Assembly (NCBI RefSeq): GCF_009711475.1
Contig: NZ_SMMD01000892.1
Span: 1-14,090 of the forward strand
DNA from: Fulvivirga aurantia
GTDB taxonomy: Bacteria > Bacteroidota > Bacteroidia > Cytophagales > Cyclobacteriaceae
Direction of reading: 5' to 3'
DNA length: 14,090 nt
Shown here: piece after piece, positions 1 through 7,047 of the stretch
How positions within the stretch are numbered: the first letter of the stretch is position 1
Layout of the letters: each line of letters opens with the position of its first letter
Program-made: the position numbers and the translations under genes
Notes under the pieces: model-generated
The model's input: only the letters and a program-made list of their open reading frames with translations
Database searches by the model: none
What the model was told of the DNA's origin: nothing

Positions 1-1805
1 CCCGGATCTTGATAAACATGTGTGGTATCAAGGCAGGAAGTACAGCTTAATGTTGTGCCATCACCAAAATCGAAGGTCACTTCATCCAGTGTATCACAAG
101 TGCCTGGCACAGGGTTTATTGCAACCTGAATTTGATCGTAGTTACAATATCCCGAAGTACTGAAATCAAAATCAGGGGGATTGCAAATTGTAATAGTCTT
201 TGTGACATCATAAGTACAGACCGGGCTACCATCATCGGTTATCGTTAAAGTCACTTCATAATCTCCAGCGGTCGAATAGGTGTGAGCAGGGTTTTGTTCG
301 GTGGATGTCGTTCCATCTCCAAATGACCATTCCCATGAGGCAATATTTTTTGAATCTGAATTATTTACACTTAAGTCTGTAAACAATGTGGTTTGTCCTA
401 TGCAGAGACTGTCAACGCTAAAATTTGGTTGAAGATCACTTGATATTAAGATGAAGTCAGTAAAGCTGCACCCATTACCGTCTGTGACTGTTAAAGAGTG
501 ATAACCAATACCAACATCAAGCGATGTTCCACTAGAGCCATCACTCCATGCATAGGAATAAGAACCATCTCCACCCGTAACGGTGGGAGCAAGGTTGATG
601 GTTTCGGTACACCCTATGTCTTGAGAACTGCCCAAGTCAAAATTCGGAGTCTCTAAAACATTGATTGTGTAAGTTTTCGTTTCTACACCTGGTTGAGGGC
701 ACACATTGTCAGATACTTTCACCACAAACTGATGTATGCCTACATCCTGATTATCAGTATTGAAATAAATTACGCCTTTCGGATTAGTCGTGTTATTGCC
801 TGTTATATTAAATACACCACTATTACCACTCAGCAATGTCATCGTCAAATTATCACCATCCACATCTGTAGCTTCGATAGTTAATGCAATTGCATCGCGC
901 GCACAAACACTCACTGAATCGGTAGAGGACTCCTTAAAAGATGATAGTTCTGGCTGGGTGTTGCTGCAATCTATGATTGTAAATTGGATGGCACGTCTTA
1001 CCCAACCTACAAGAGTACCACTTCTATATTCTTCGACTATTATATCTGTAATTCCGATACTTAACAGATCAGGTGTGATCATTAAATCACCAGAACTCGG
1101 ATCGATAACGGCAGCTTCATTTGGCGTGATAAAATGTGCAGAATCATACCCTGTCTCAAATACCACGTCAGTATCATAATCACTTTTGGGTGTTGCCAGA
1201 GAGTACCGCAATTCATCATTGTTTCTATCACTGGCCGCATTATTAAAAACATACTCCTGTCCTATACAAGCGGTTGCTAATGCAGAATTTTGGAAGGTTG
1301 GAGATGAGTTACATGGCGCGTTTAGGTTATTAAGAGAGGCTTCTACAAAGAAATCTTCTCCTTCGGGTACAACTAATGTGTTGATCTGCTCACTGCGTGC
1401 TGATCTTTTCCAAAAAAATCTCCAATCGGTAGTTTTTGCATAGCCGCTTAAATTTACCGTACCACGGTATGTCACAAGCTCTACACCCCTCAAGGCACCT
1501 CCATTACAGTCGGTAACTGCAGAATTGCAAAGCAGCTGTACCTCTCTTGTAGAGATTTTATTGACAATGAGGCTCTCAGGAGAATCAGGGCTTATACCCA
1601 ATTCCTCAGCATAATATTTAATAGGGTAAAACTGTTCTAATATAGCTGTCGAGCCACATTCAGTGTAAACAGAGAGTGTAATTTCGTAATTCTCACCACT
1701 TATGCAACGGTAGGTTAACTCGCCACCAATTATATGAGTGCTAAAAGAATTTGAATAAACAAGACAAAACGACAAGCATAAAATGCTATAGACAAACTTT
1801 CGCAA
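1..1805 (-). CDS. Large exported SprB/PKD-repeat surface protein, 5' part only (3' end beyond left edge)
   Basis: I translated an open frame of 601 codons without a stop from a TTG at 1805-1803 to the window edge. The product opens with a classic signal peptide (MRKFVYSILCLSFC, hydrophobic to about residue 17) followed by THIIGGELTYRC at 23-34, an N-terminal signature I know from Bacteroidota adhesin-like proteins. Then come a cysteine-rich region, a cadherin-like segment (ATDVDGDNLT, about 309-370), a SprB repeat (GGDGSYSYAWSDGSSG to TVTDGNGC, about 400-446), a PKD domain (WSFGDGTTS to YEVTLTITD, about 458-525), and the start of a second PKD domain (FDFGDGTTL). In this family the full protein is usually long and ends in a gliding-motility or type IX secretion sorting domain, which would lie outside the window. 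No in-frame ATG exists before about residue 250, and a stop lies just upstream, so TTG is the best start. A loose -7-like TATTTTTTG lies at 1839-1831, one base longer than consensus. The role is probably cell-surface adhesion or gliding; the family call is firm, the function inferred. Confidence 0.88.
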   Translation of the reverse strand, partial: MRKFVYSILCLSFCLVYSNSFSTHIIGGELTYRCISGENYEITLSVYTECGSTAILEQFYPIKYYAEELGISPDSPESLIVNKISTREVQLLCNSAVTDCNGGALRGVELVTYRGTVNLSGYAKTTDWRFFWKRSARSEQINTLVVPEGEDFFVEASLNNLNAPCNSSPTFQNSALATACIGQEYVFNNAASDRNNDELRYSLATPKSDYDTDVVFETGYDSAHFITPNEAAVIDPSSGDLMITPDLLSIGITDIIVEEYRSGTLVGWVRRAIQFTIIDCSNTQPELSSFKESSTDSVSVCARDAIALTIEATDVDGDNLTMTLLSGNSGVFNITGNNTTNPKGVIYFNTDNQDVGIHQFVVKVSDNVCPQPGVETKTYTINVLETPNFDLGSSQDIGCTETINLAPTVTGGDGSYSYAWSDGSSGTSLDVGIGYHSLTVTDGNGCSFTDFILISSDLQPNFSVDSLCIGQTTLFTDLSVNNSDSKNIASWEWSFGDGTTSTEQNPAHTYSTAGDYEVTLTITDDGSPVCTYDVTKTITICNPPDFDFSTSGYCNYDQIQVAINPVPGTCDTLDEVTFDFGDGTTLSCTSCLDTTHVYQDP

Positions 1806-1909
1806 TGGGTAGTCTTTTGCAGGTTATAATCAAAAAATAAATTACAAATATGCAAAAAAATCCAATAGCCGTTCAGGTAATTGATAAATTATAAGCTACA
1901 AATAAAAAA

Positions 1910-1947
1910 CTTCCCCTCATTTCAGCCTAAGCTTCTATAAGGGGAAG
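1910..1947 (-). terminator. Rho-independent terminator after the lpxH/propeller transcript
   Basis: An 8-bp perfect GC-rich stem (CTTCCCCT at 1910-1917 pairing with AGGGGAAG at 1940-1947) encloses a 22-base loop. On the minus strand it is followed directly by TTTTTTATTTG. It lies 85 bases past the stop of the propeller gene and ahead of the SprB/PKD gene, so it separates the two minus-strand units. The plus-strand side also ends in AATTTTTT, so it could work in both directions, but no plus-strand gene leads into it. The rest of the 226-base gap (1806-2031) is AT-rich and holds no gene I can support. Confidence 0.8.
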
Positions 1948-2031
1948 AATTTTTTGAATCAATCAGAACTTAAACTCAAGTTGCAAATAAATAGGTTACA
2001 GCAAATCACCCAAATAGGGGGATTTTTAAAT

Positions 2032-2826
2032 TTATCGTCTAAAATCATATAGCCTGACGTATTTTTTGTCAATCGTCCAAAGCTGATTTCCAGATATAAG
2101 GGTAAGGAATGGCGTTTTATTTAACGGTATACGCTTTTCTATTTTGTTGTAGAGGTCGTAGAGTATTATTTCATTGTTCTGTAAAAAATAAAGCTCGTTT
2201 CCTATAAAATTGAAGTAGTTAACATTTTTATAGTCCAGCCTTTGAAGATAATTGCCAAGGTTGTCGAATATCATTATGCCTGACTGTGAGTCACTCATAA
2301 ATACCTTGCCTTGATACTCGCGTAGATAAGTAATGTCATAGTTATCAGGATCAAGAATTAAATCAAAGGACGTTTGAATGGTAAACTGACCGTAGGTTAT
2401 ATTAAATTTCTTTAAACCAAAATCTACTAAATCTACCACCCAAAGATTGTCATCCATGCTACTTGTGATCAATCCGGCAAAATCCGTTATTTCACGTGCA
2501 TCAAATCGGTTTGAGTTTGTGAGGAATCGGTCTAGATAGAGGTACTCTTGAAAATACTCATAAAAAATGAAGATTTTAAGCTGGTTAAACGCCTCGACCA
2601 GCGTAATGTTACCTTTCTTTTGCGGAGAAAATTCAACTAAGAACTCACCAGCTGAGGTGTATTTTTTGAGAGAACCATTCGAGTTTGCCAGATAAATATT
2701 GCCTGATTGATCGACCGATGCAGTTTCAACTCCTTTTGTTAAAAATGAATCTCTTGGAATAAGTTTTTGAGCCAGACCGGGAAGCTGGCAGACTAGAAGA
2801 AGCAGTATGACTACTTTACTCTTCAA
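2032..2826 (-). CDS. Small exported beta-propeller-like protein of unknown function
   Basis: The product has 264 residues. A signal peptide covers about residues 1-19 (MKSKVVILLLLVCQLPGLA) with likely cleavage at A|Q, typical of this phylum; no lipobox sits at the cleavage site. The mature part repeats short blade-like units, for example SVDQSGNIYLAN (38-49), DDNLWVVDL, GKVFMSDSQSGIMIFD, GNELYFLQNNEIILYD and GNQLWTIDKKYVRLYD. This resembles NHL/WD-type propeller blades, and I infer a periplasmic or surface propeller. No catalytic motif is visible. The start is a TTG at 2826 that overlaps the lpxH stop by 11 bases. No ATG lies nearby in frame and the signal peptide begins exactly here, so translational coupling to lpxH is likely. 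I do not recognise a named family. The tight coupling hints at a link to the cell envelope, which is unproven. Confidence 0.8.
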   Translation of the reverse strand: MKSKVVILLLLVCQLPGLAQKLIPRDSFLTKGVETASVDQSGNIYLANSNGSLKKYTSAGEFLVEFSPQKKGNITLVEAFNQLKIFIFYEYFQEYLYLDRFLTNSNRFDAREITDFAGLITSSMDDNLWVVDLVDFGLKKFNITYGQFTIQTSFDLILDPDNYDITYLREYQGKVFMSDSQSGIMIFDNLGNYLQRLDYKNVNYFNFIGNELYFLQNNEIILYDLYNKIEKRIPLNKTPFLTLISGNQLWTIDKKYVRLYDFRR

Positions 2827-3586
2827 ACTTTAACAATTCAAATTTACTACCATCGAATGCCCCGTAAGTATCATAATTAACCCATTCACCCAGGTTGATG
2901 TATCGCCCGGAGTTGCCTACTTCAAGATCGAGCGGGAGGTGGCGATGACCGAATACATAATAGTCATGATGCTCTTTACCCTCAACATCTTTACAATATT
3001 GCCATAAAAATTCATCATCACCTTTAAAGGTGTCCTCATCATTGTTCTGATTACTTATCCTGCTCCTCTGCGACCAAAAATTAGCCAGGCCAATACCAAA
3101 ATTGGGGTGAAGTCTGGCAAAAAGCCACTGACTTAATCTATTGGCGAACACTTTCTTTAATATTTTGTAAGAGTGATCACCAGGACCAAGTCCGTCACCA
3201 TGCCCAATCAATAGTTTTGAATTTTCAACGCTAAGTTGCTGTGGCTCCCTATAGATGGGAATGTTGAGTTCGTCTGTAAAGTAATCGAACATCCACATGT
3301 CATGGTTTCCTGTAAAAAACACAATAGGAATACCTGCGTCACTGAGTTCGGCCAATTTGCCTTGCAATCTTATAAAACCTTTAGGTATAGCATGTTTATA
3401 TTCAAACCAAAAATCGAAGATATCTCCCAGTAGAAATATGGTGTGCGCATCCTGCTTAACAGAGTCGAGCCAACGAATGATCCTTCGCTCTCTTTCACGA
3501 CTTTTGGATTTAGTAGGTACGCCCAAATGAAAGTCAGAGGCAAAGTAAAGCTTCTTACCGTTTAGGGACTTAATGGGTTTGATCAT
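2816..3586 (-). CDS. lpxH: UDP-2,3-diacylglucosamine diphosphatase, LpxH-like metallophosphoesterase
   Basis: The product (256 residues) belongs to the calcineurin-like metallophosphoesterases. In lipid A synthesis LpxH cleaves UDP-2,3-diacylglucosamine to lipid X and UMP at the cytoplasmic face of the inner membrane. All expected metal-site motifs are present in order: DFH (D18, H20), GDIFD (D55), GNHD (N94-H95-D96), IGHGDG (H129) and GHRH (H214, H216). The stretch HGDGLGPGDHSYK (129-141) and the long alpha-helical insert between it and the last motif fit the LpxH type found in Bacteroidota. GNHD replaces the GNRD of E. coli LpxH. The ATG at 3586 is the only sensible start. It lies just 12 bases past the ftsH terminator stem, so this gene either depends on read-through or starts from a promoter inside the hairpin region. 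Other phosphoesterase specificities are possible but less likely. Confidence 0.82.
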   Translation of the reverse strand: MIKPIKSLNGKKLYFASDFHLGVPTKSKSRERERRIIRWLDSVKQDAHTIFLLGDIFDFWFEYKHAIPKGFIRLQGKLAELSDAGIPIVFFTGNHDMWMFDYFTDELNIPIYREPQQLSVENSKLLIGHGDGLGPGDHSYKILKKVFANRLSQWLFARLHPNFGIGLANFWSQRSRISNQNNDEDTFKGDDEFLWQYCKDVEGKEHHDYYVFGHRHLPLDLEVGNSGRYINLGEWVNYDTYGAFDGSKFELLKFEE

Positions 3587-3598
3587 GGCTACAAATAA

Positions 3599-3638
3599 AA
3601 AGCTGTCTCAAAATATAGTATAATCTTGAGACAGCTTT
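3599..3638 (-). terminator. Strong hairpin terminator after ftsH, directly ahead of lpxH
   Basis: A 13-bp perfect inverted repeat (AAAGCTGTCTCAA at 3599-3611, TTGAGACAGCTTT at 3626-3638) encloses a 14-base loop, and is followed on the minus strand by TTTATTTG. It starts 17 bases past the ftsH stop. The T-tract runs into the lpxH leader, leaving 12 bases between stem and ATG. On the plus strand the stem is followed by an A-run, so it is not a terminator in that direction. Confidence 0.85.
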
Positions 3639-3655
3639 AAAAAAACTCGTTTTTA

Positions 3656-5719
3656 TTAGTTTTTACTCTCTATATCAGATTTTTCTTCTTTAGCATCGCC
3701 TTCTGGTTTAGCAGAAGAGGCTTGTTTTTTTTCTGCGGCTTTGTCGCTTTTCTTTGTTTCCTCGGTTTTATCTTGGCCATTAGTATAAGCCTGATAAGTG
3801 GTGTGAGAATCGAAAGGACGCTTGCCAATAAGACGCTCAAGGTCTGTTTGGAAAATAATCTCTTTTTCTAGTAGCTCCTGAGCGATAACTTCTAATTCGT
3901 CACGCTTCTCTAAGAGCAATTTCTTTGTTCTTTCGAACGCATCGTCAATAAGCTTTCTTACTTCCTGATCTATGGTTTCGGCAGTAGTGTCTGAGTAAGG
4001 TTTTGTAAAGTTATAATCAGACTGTTTAGAGTCGTAAAAAGATACATTACCAATTTTCTCATTCATACCATAAACAGAAACCATGCTGTAAGCCATCTTA
4101 GTAACTCGCTCTAAGTCACTTAGTGCTCCTGTTGATATTTTATCGAATACTATTTCTTCAGCAGCTCTACCTCCAAGGGCCATACACATACCGTCAATTA
4201 ACTGCTCGGTTTGATATAGAAACTGCTCTTTTGGTAAATACTGTGCGTAACCTAAGGCAGCTGCGCCACGAGGCACAATACTTACTTTTACCAAAGGATC
4301 TGCATGCTCAAGGAACCAACCTGCTACTGCGTGGCCAGCCTCATGATATGCAACGATCTTTTTCTCACCAGGAGAAATGATTTTACTTTTCTTTTCAAGA
4401 CCACCAATTACACGGTCGACAGCATCCTGAAAGTCTTGCATTGTAACTGCCGGACGATCTTTACGCGCTGCGATTAGTGCGGCTTCGTTACACACGTTCG
4501 CAATTTCAGCACCGGCAAAACCAGGTGTTTGAGCGGCAAGTTTTTTAGGATCAACATCTTTATCCATTTTCAATGGCTTAAGATGCACTTTAAATATAGC
4601 TTCTCTACCCACGATATCTGGCTTGTCTATACTGATTTGTCTATCAAATCTACCAGGTCTCATAAGTGCTGAGTCAAGTACATCTGGTCGGTTGGTTGCA
4701 GCAAGAATTATAACTCCACTATCGGTTGAGAAACCGTCCATCTCTACAAGTAATGAGTTAAGAGTATTCTCACGCTCATCGTTAGAGCCAGGCATCTGGC
4801 CTCTACCTCTTGATCGACCAATGGCGTCAATCTCATCTATAAATACAATACAAGGCGCTTTTTCTTTGGCTTGCTTAAATAAGTCTCTTACTCTCGCTGC
4901 TCCAACACCTACGAACATCTCTACAAAGTCAGAGCCAGAAAGCGTAAAGAATGGTACACCAGCTTCACCGGCTACGGCTTTGGCCAATAATGTTTTACCA
5001 GTACCCGGAGGGCCTACTAATAGGGCACCTTTAGGTATCTTACCACCAAGTTTGGTAAATTTTGAAGGGTTTTTAAGAAATTCTACAATCTCTTTAACCT
5101 CTTCCTTAGCTTCATCAAGTCCGGCTACATTGCCAAAAGTGATTTTTACTTTATTTTCAGCATCAAATAGGGCTGCCTTAGATTTACCAATATTAAATAT
5201 TTGTCCGCCAGGGCCACCGCCACCGGTCATACGTCTCATCAAAAACCAGAAGCCGAAAAGGATTAAAAATAAGATACCCCACTGCATAAACATGCCGGTG
5301 ATATCTGATTTGTCTTCAACTTCATAGTCGACACGCTGGTCTTTGGCCAGGCTTTCGTTTACTTCATTATATTTTGAGATGAAACTATCAGCAGAGGCTA
5401 CATTTAGTTTATAATGCGGGCCGTCTTCAATGCCAAATGTTCGTGTACTTTCAAGTTCTGATTGGTATTTAGCATTCTGTACAGCTTCAGGTTTTAGATA
5501 AACCTCGACATATTTTTGATTACGGATCAATACCACCCGCTCTACATCGTTGCTATACAGCATATTCTCAAATCTACTCATGGTTACAGGCACCAGGTTG
5601 TTAGACTGGTTCATGTAAGTGATGCCAAATATGACCGCAATCAGCACAACGATCACCCAAATTTGATAGTTTGGTCTTTGAGGTTTATTCGGCATTATAT
5701 TTTTTTTCTTATCAGGCAT
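3656..5719 (-). CDS. ftsH: ATP-dependent membrane zinc metalloprotease FtsH
   Basis: FtsH is a hexameric inner-membrane AAA+ protease that degrades damaged or unassembled membrane proteins and selected regulators. The product has 687 residues. After a short basic N-terminus there is a first membrane segment (about 20-36), an extracytoplasmic domain, and a second segment (about 143-161). The AAA module follows: Walker A GPPGTGKT (236-243), pore loop FVG (269-271), Walker B IVFIDE (291-296), and the second region of homology with arginine fingers in RPGRFDR (354-360). The protease part carries the zinc site HEAGH (459-463), and D535 in TGALSDLE is the probable third ligand. The last 40 or so residues are a Lys/Glu/Ala-rich disordered tail. 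The ATG at 5719 is 61 bases past the rsfS stop, with no clear promoter in the gap, so it is probably co-transcribed with rsfS. A second Met lies at residue 9. Confidence 0.98.
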   Translation of the reverse strand: MPDKKKNIMPNKPQRPNYQIWVIVVLIAVIFGITYMNQSNNLVPVTMSRFENMLYSNDVERVVLIRNQKYVEVYLKPEAVQNAKYQSELESTRTFGIEDGPHYKLNVASADSFISKYNEVNESLAKDQRVDYEVEDKSDITGMFMQWGILFLILFGFWFLMRRMTGGGGPGGQIFNIGKSKAALFDAENKVKITFGNVAGLDEAKEEVKEIVEFLKNPSKFTKLGGKIPKGALLVGPPGTGKTLLAKAVAGEAGVPFFTLSGSDFVEMFVGVGAARVRDLFKQAKEKAPCIVFIDEIDAIGRSRGRGQMPGSNDERENTLNSLLVEMDGFSTDSGVIILAATNRPDVLDSALMRPGRFDRQISIDKPDIVGREAIFKVHLKPLKMDKDVDPKKLAAQTPGFAGAEIANVCNEAALIAARKDRPAVTMQDFQDAVDRVIGGLEKKSKIISPGEKKIVAYHEAGHAVAGWFLEHADPLVKVSIVPRGAAALGYAQYLPKEQFLYQTEQLIDGMCMALGGRAAEEIVFDKISTGALSDLERVTKMAYSMVSVYGMNEKIGNVSFYDSKQSDYNFTKPYSDTTAETIDQEVRKLIDDAFERTKKLLLEKRDELEVIAQELLEKEIIFQTDLERLIGKRPFDSHTTYQAYTNGQDKTEETKKSDKAAEKKQASSAKPEGDAKEEKSDIESKN

Positions 5720-5780
5720 GTTTGATCTTTCAGATTATTCAATTCACAGTTTAACGATAACTTTTTGGTATTTGTTCAGG

Positions 5781-6158
5781 TTACGCTACATTTTCAATTT
5801 CTACGATTTTAGCGTCTCCCCAAAGGTCTTCCAACGAATAAAACTTACGTTTTTCTTTATTAAAGATGTGTGCCACAACGTCAACGTAATCTATCAGCAT
5901 CCACTCTTTATTATTCTTACCCTCTTGGTGCCAGGGGTTCTGGCTTAATTCTTTAGAGACTTGTTCATCTATAGAGCTTGCGATAGCATCGAGCTGTGTG
6001 TCAGAATTTCCAGAACAAATTACGAAAAAATCTGCCACTGCATTTTTAACTTCCCTAAGATCCATGATTACTATATCCGAGGCTTTTTTCTCCTGCATTC
6101 CCTTCACCACAATATCACTTAACTTTTTGGAGGGGGCTTGGTTGTTATTTACATCCAT
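5781..6158 (-). CDS. rsfS: Ribosome silencing factor RsfS
   Basis: The product (125 residues) is a complete RsfS/DUF143 protein. It binds ribosomal protein uL14 on the large subunit and blocks subunit joining, lowering translation in stationary phase or starvation. Diagnostic stretches are DFFVICSGNSDTQLDAI in the first half and WMLIDYVDVVAHIF near the end, with the closing YSLEDLWGDA. The ATG at 6158 gives a normal N-terminus. It is the first gene of the minus-strand unit rsfS-ftsH, divergent from birA 39 bases away, an order that is common in Bacteroidota genomes. A good promoter candidate lies in the short gap. Confidence 0.95.
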   Translation of the reverse strand: MDVNNNQAPSKKLSDIVVKGMQEKKASDIVIMDLREVKNAVADFFVICSGNSDTQLDAIASSIDEQVSKELSQNPWHQEGKNNKEWMLIDYVDVVAHIFNKEKRKFYSLEDLWGDAKIVEIENVA

Positions 6159-6170
6159 TCACTATCTTTG
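6141..6170 (+). promoter_or_regulatory. Candidate Bacteroidota promoter for birA
   Basis: TATCTTTG at 6163-6170 matches the -7 consensus TAnnTTTG exactly. GTTG at 6141-6144 is a three-of-four match to the -33 TTTG, again with an 18-base spacer. Transcription would start near 6176, leaving about 22 bases before the birA TTG start. The -33 element lies inside the first codons of rsfS. Confidence 0.55.
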
Positions 6171-6188
6171 ATTTTCTAAACAAAACTA

Positions 6189-6218
6189 CAAAAATACTTG
6201 TATAAAAGTCTTGCCAAA
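6189..6218 (-). promoter_or_regulatory. Candidate Bacteroidota promoter for rsfS-ftsH
   Basis: Read on the minus strand, TATTTTTG at 6196-6189 matches the -7 consensus TAnnTTTG exactly. TTTG at 6218-6215 matches the -33 element, with an 18-base spacer. Transcription would start near 6183, leaving a leader of about 25 bases before the rsfS ATG. The -33 element lies inside birA codons. Confidence 0.6.
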
Positions 6219-6950
6219 ACATTATTTGTAGGCAAAACAGTCATTTTCCTGCCATCTTGTCACTCTACCAATGAGGAGGCTGTAATTTACTCCGGAAAGA
6301 CCAGTTTTACAGAAGGCTCAATTGTAATTACAGACAAGCAAATAGCCGGTAAAGGCCAGCGAGGCAACTCCTGGGAGTCGGCACCCGGTACTAACCTGAC
6401 CTTTTCTGTCTTTTTAAGGCCAACATTTGTGCCAATTGCAGCTCAGTTTGATTTAAACATTTGCATCTCGCTTGGAATACTCGATTTCCTAAGTCAGTTT
6501 GATGATGGCTTTCAGGTCAAATGGCCAAATGATATTTACTATCACAACAAAAAGATTTGTGGTATTCTCATCCAAAATTTTCTCAAACAAGGTAGGATAG
6601 AAAAGAGTATTGTGGGTATAGGTATCAACATTAATCAGGAGAGTTTTAATGTTGAGTCAGCCATTTCATTAAGTCAGCTAACAGGTAGAAAACACGATCT
6701 GGCCGACATGTTAAATGAAGTGTGTAGTCGTATAGAAGCTCGATATATGACGCTGCGAGCCAAGGGGGTCAATGCCCTTAGGGAGCATTATCTACAAAAT
6801 CTGTACTGGTTTGGTGAAGATCATATCTTTAAAAATGGTAAAGCCTTTATTGGTCGCATCGTAGGTATTTCTAAAGAGGGGAAATTAGAAATTGAAACGA
6901 AGACAGGTCTAAGACTTTTTAGTATGAAAGAGGTGCAATTTGTCGAATAA
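6198..6950 (+). CDS. birA: Biotin--[acetyl-CoA-carboxylase] ligase, monofunctional BirA type
   Basis: The product (250 residues) activates biotin with ATP and attaches it to the biotin carrier protein of acetyl-CoA carboxylase and similar enzymes. Key motifs are STN (23-25), GKGQRGNSW (51-59, the biotinyl-AMP loop), KWPND (108-112, with the expected catalytic lysine), GILIQ (122-126) and GIGININ (140-146), with a short C-terminal SH3-like domain (GRIVGISKEGKLEIE). It lacks the N-terminal DNA-binding helix-turn-helix of E. coli BirA, so it should not act as the biotin repressor. The start is a TTG at 6198, supported because MYKSLAKTLFVGK looks like the conserved N-terminus of this family in related bacteria and no in-frame ATG precedes the STN motif. 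Confidence 0.93.
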   Translation: MYKSLAKTLFVGKTVIFLPSCHSTNEEAVIYSGKTSFTEGSIVITDKQIAGKGQRGNSWESAPGTNLTFSVFLRPTFVPIAAQFDLNICISLGILDFLSQFDDGFQVKWPNDIYYHNKKICGILIQNFLKQGRIEKSIVGIGININQESFNVESAISLSQLTGRKHDLADMLNEVCSRIEARYMTLRAKGVNALREHYLQNLYWFGEDHIFKNGKAFIGRIVGISKEGKLEIETKTGLRLFSMKEVQFVE

Positions 6951-7047
6951 AGTACCATTCATGGAATAATACAGGGCCTCACTCAAGCTTCTTTTGCACA
7001 CCTCCTTTACATTCATCATATTAGGCTCGAATTAATAAACCCTTACC

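Noticed and set aside
693..1443. Three plus-strand open frames of 63-129 codons
   Set aside because: They lie antisense to the SprB/PKD gene, whose continuous frame and clear domains account for this stretch.
4623..5327. A 234-codon open frame on the plus strand opposite ftsH
   Set aside because: It lies wholly antisense to highly conserved AAA-domain codons and its product has no recognisable domain. It is best explained as a shadow of ftsH codon use.
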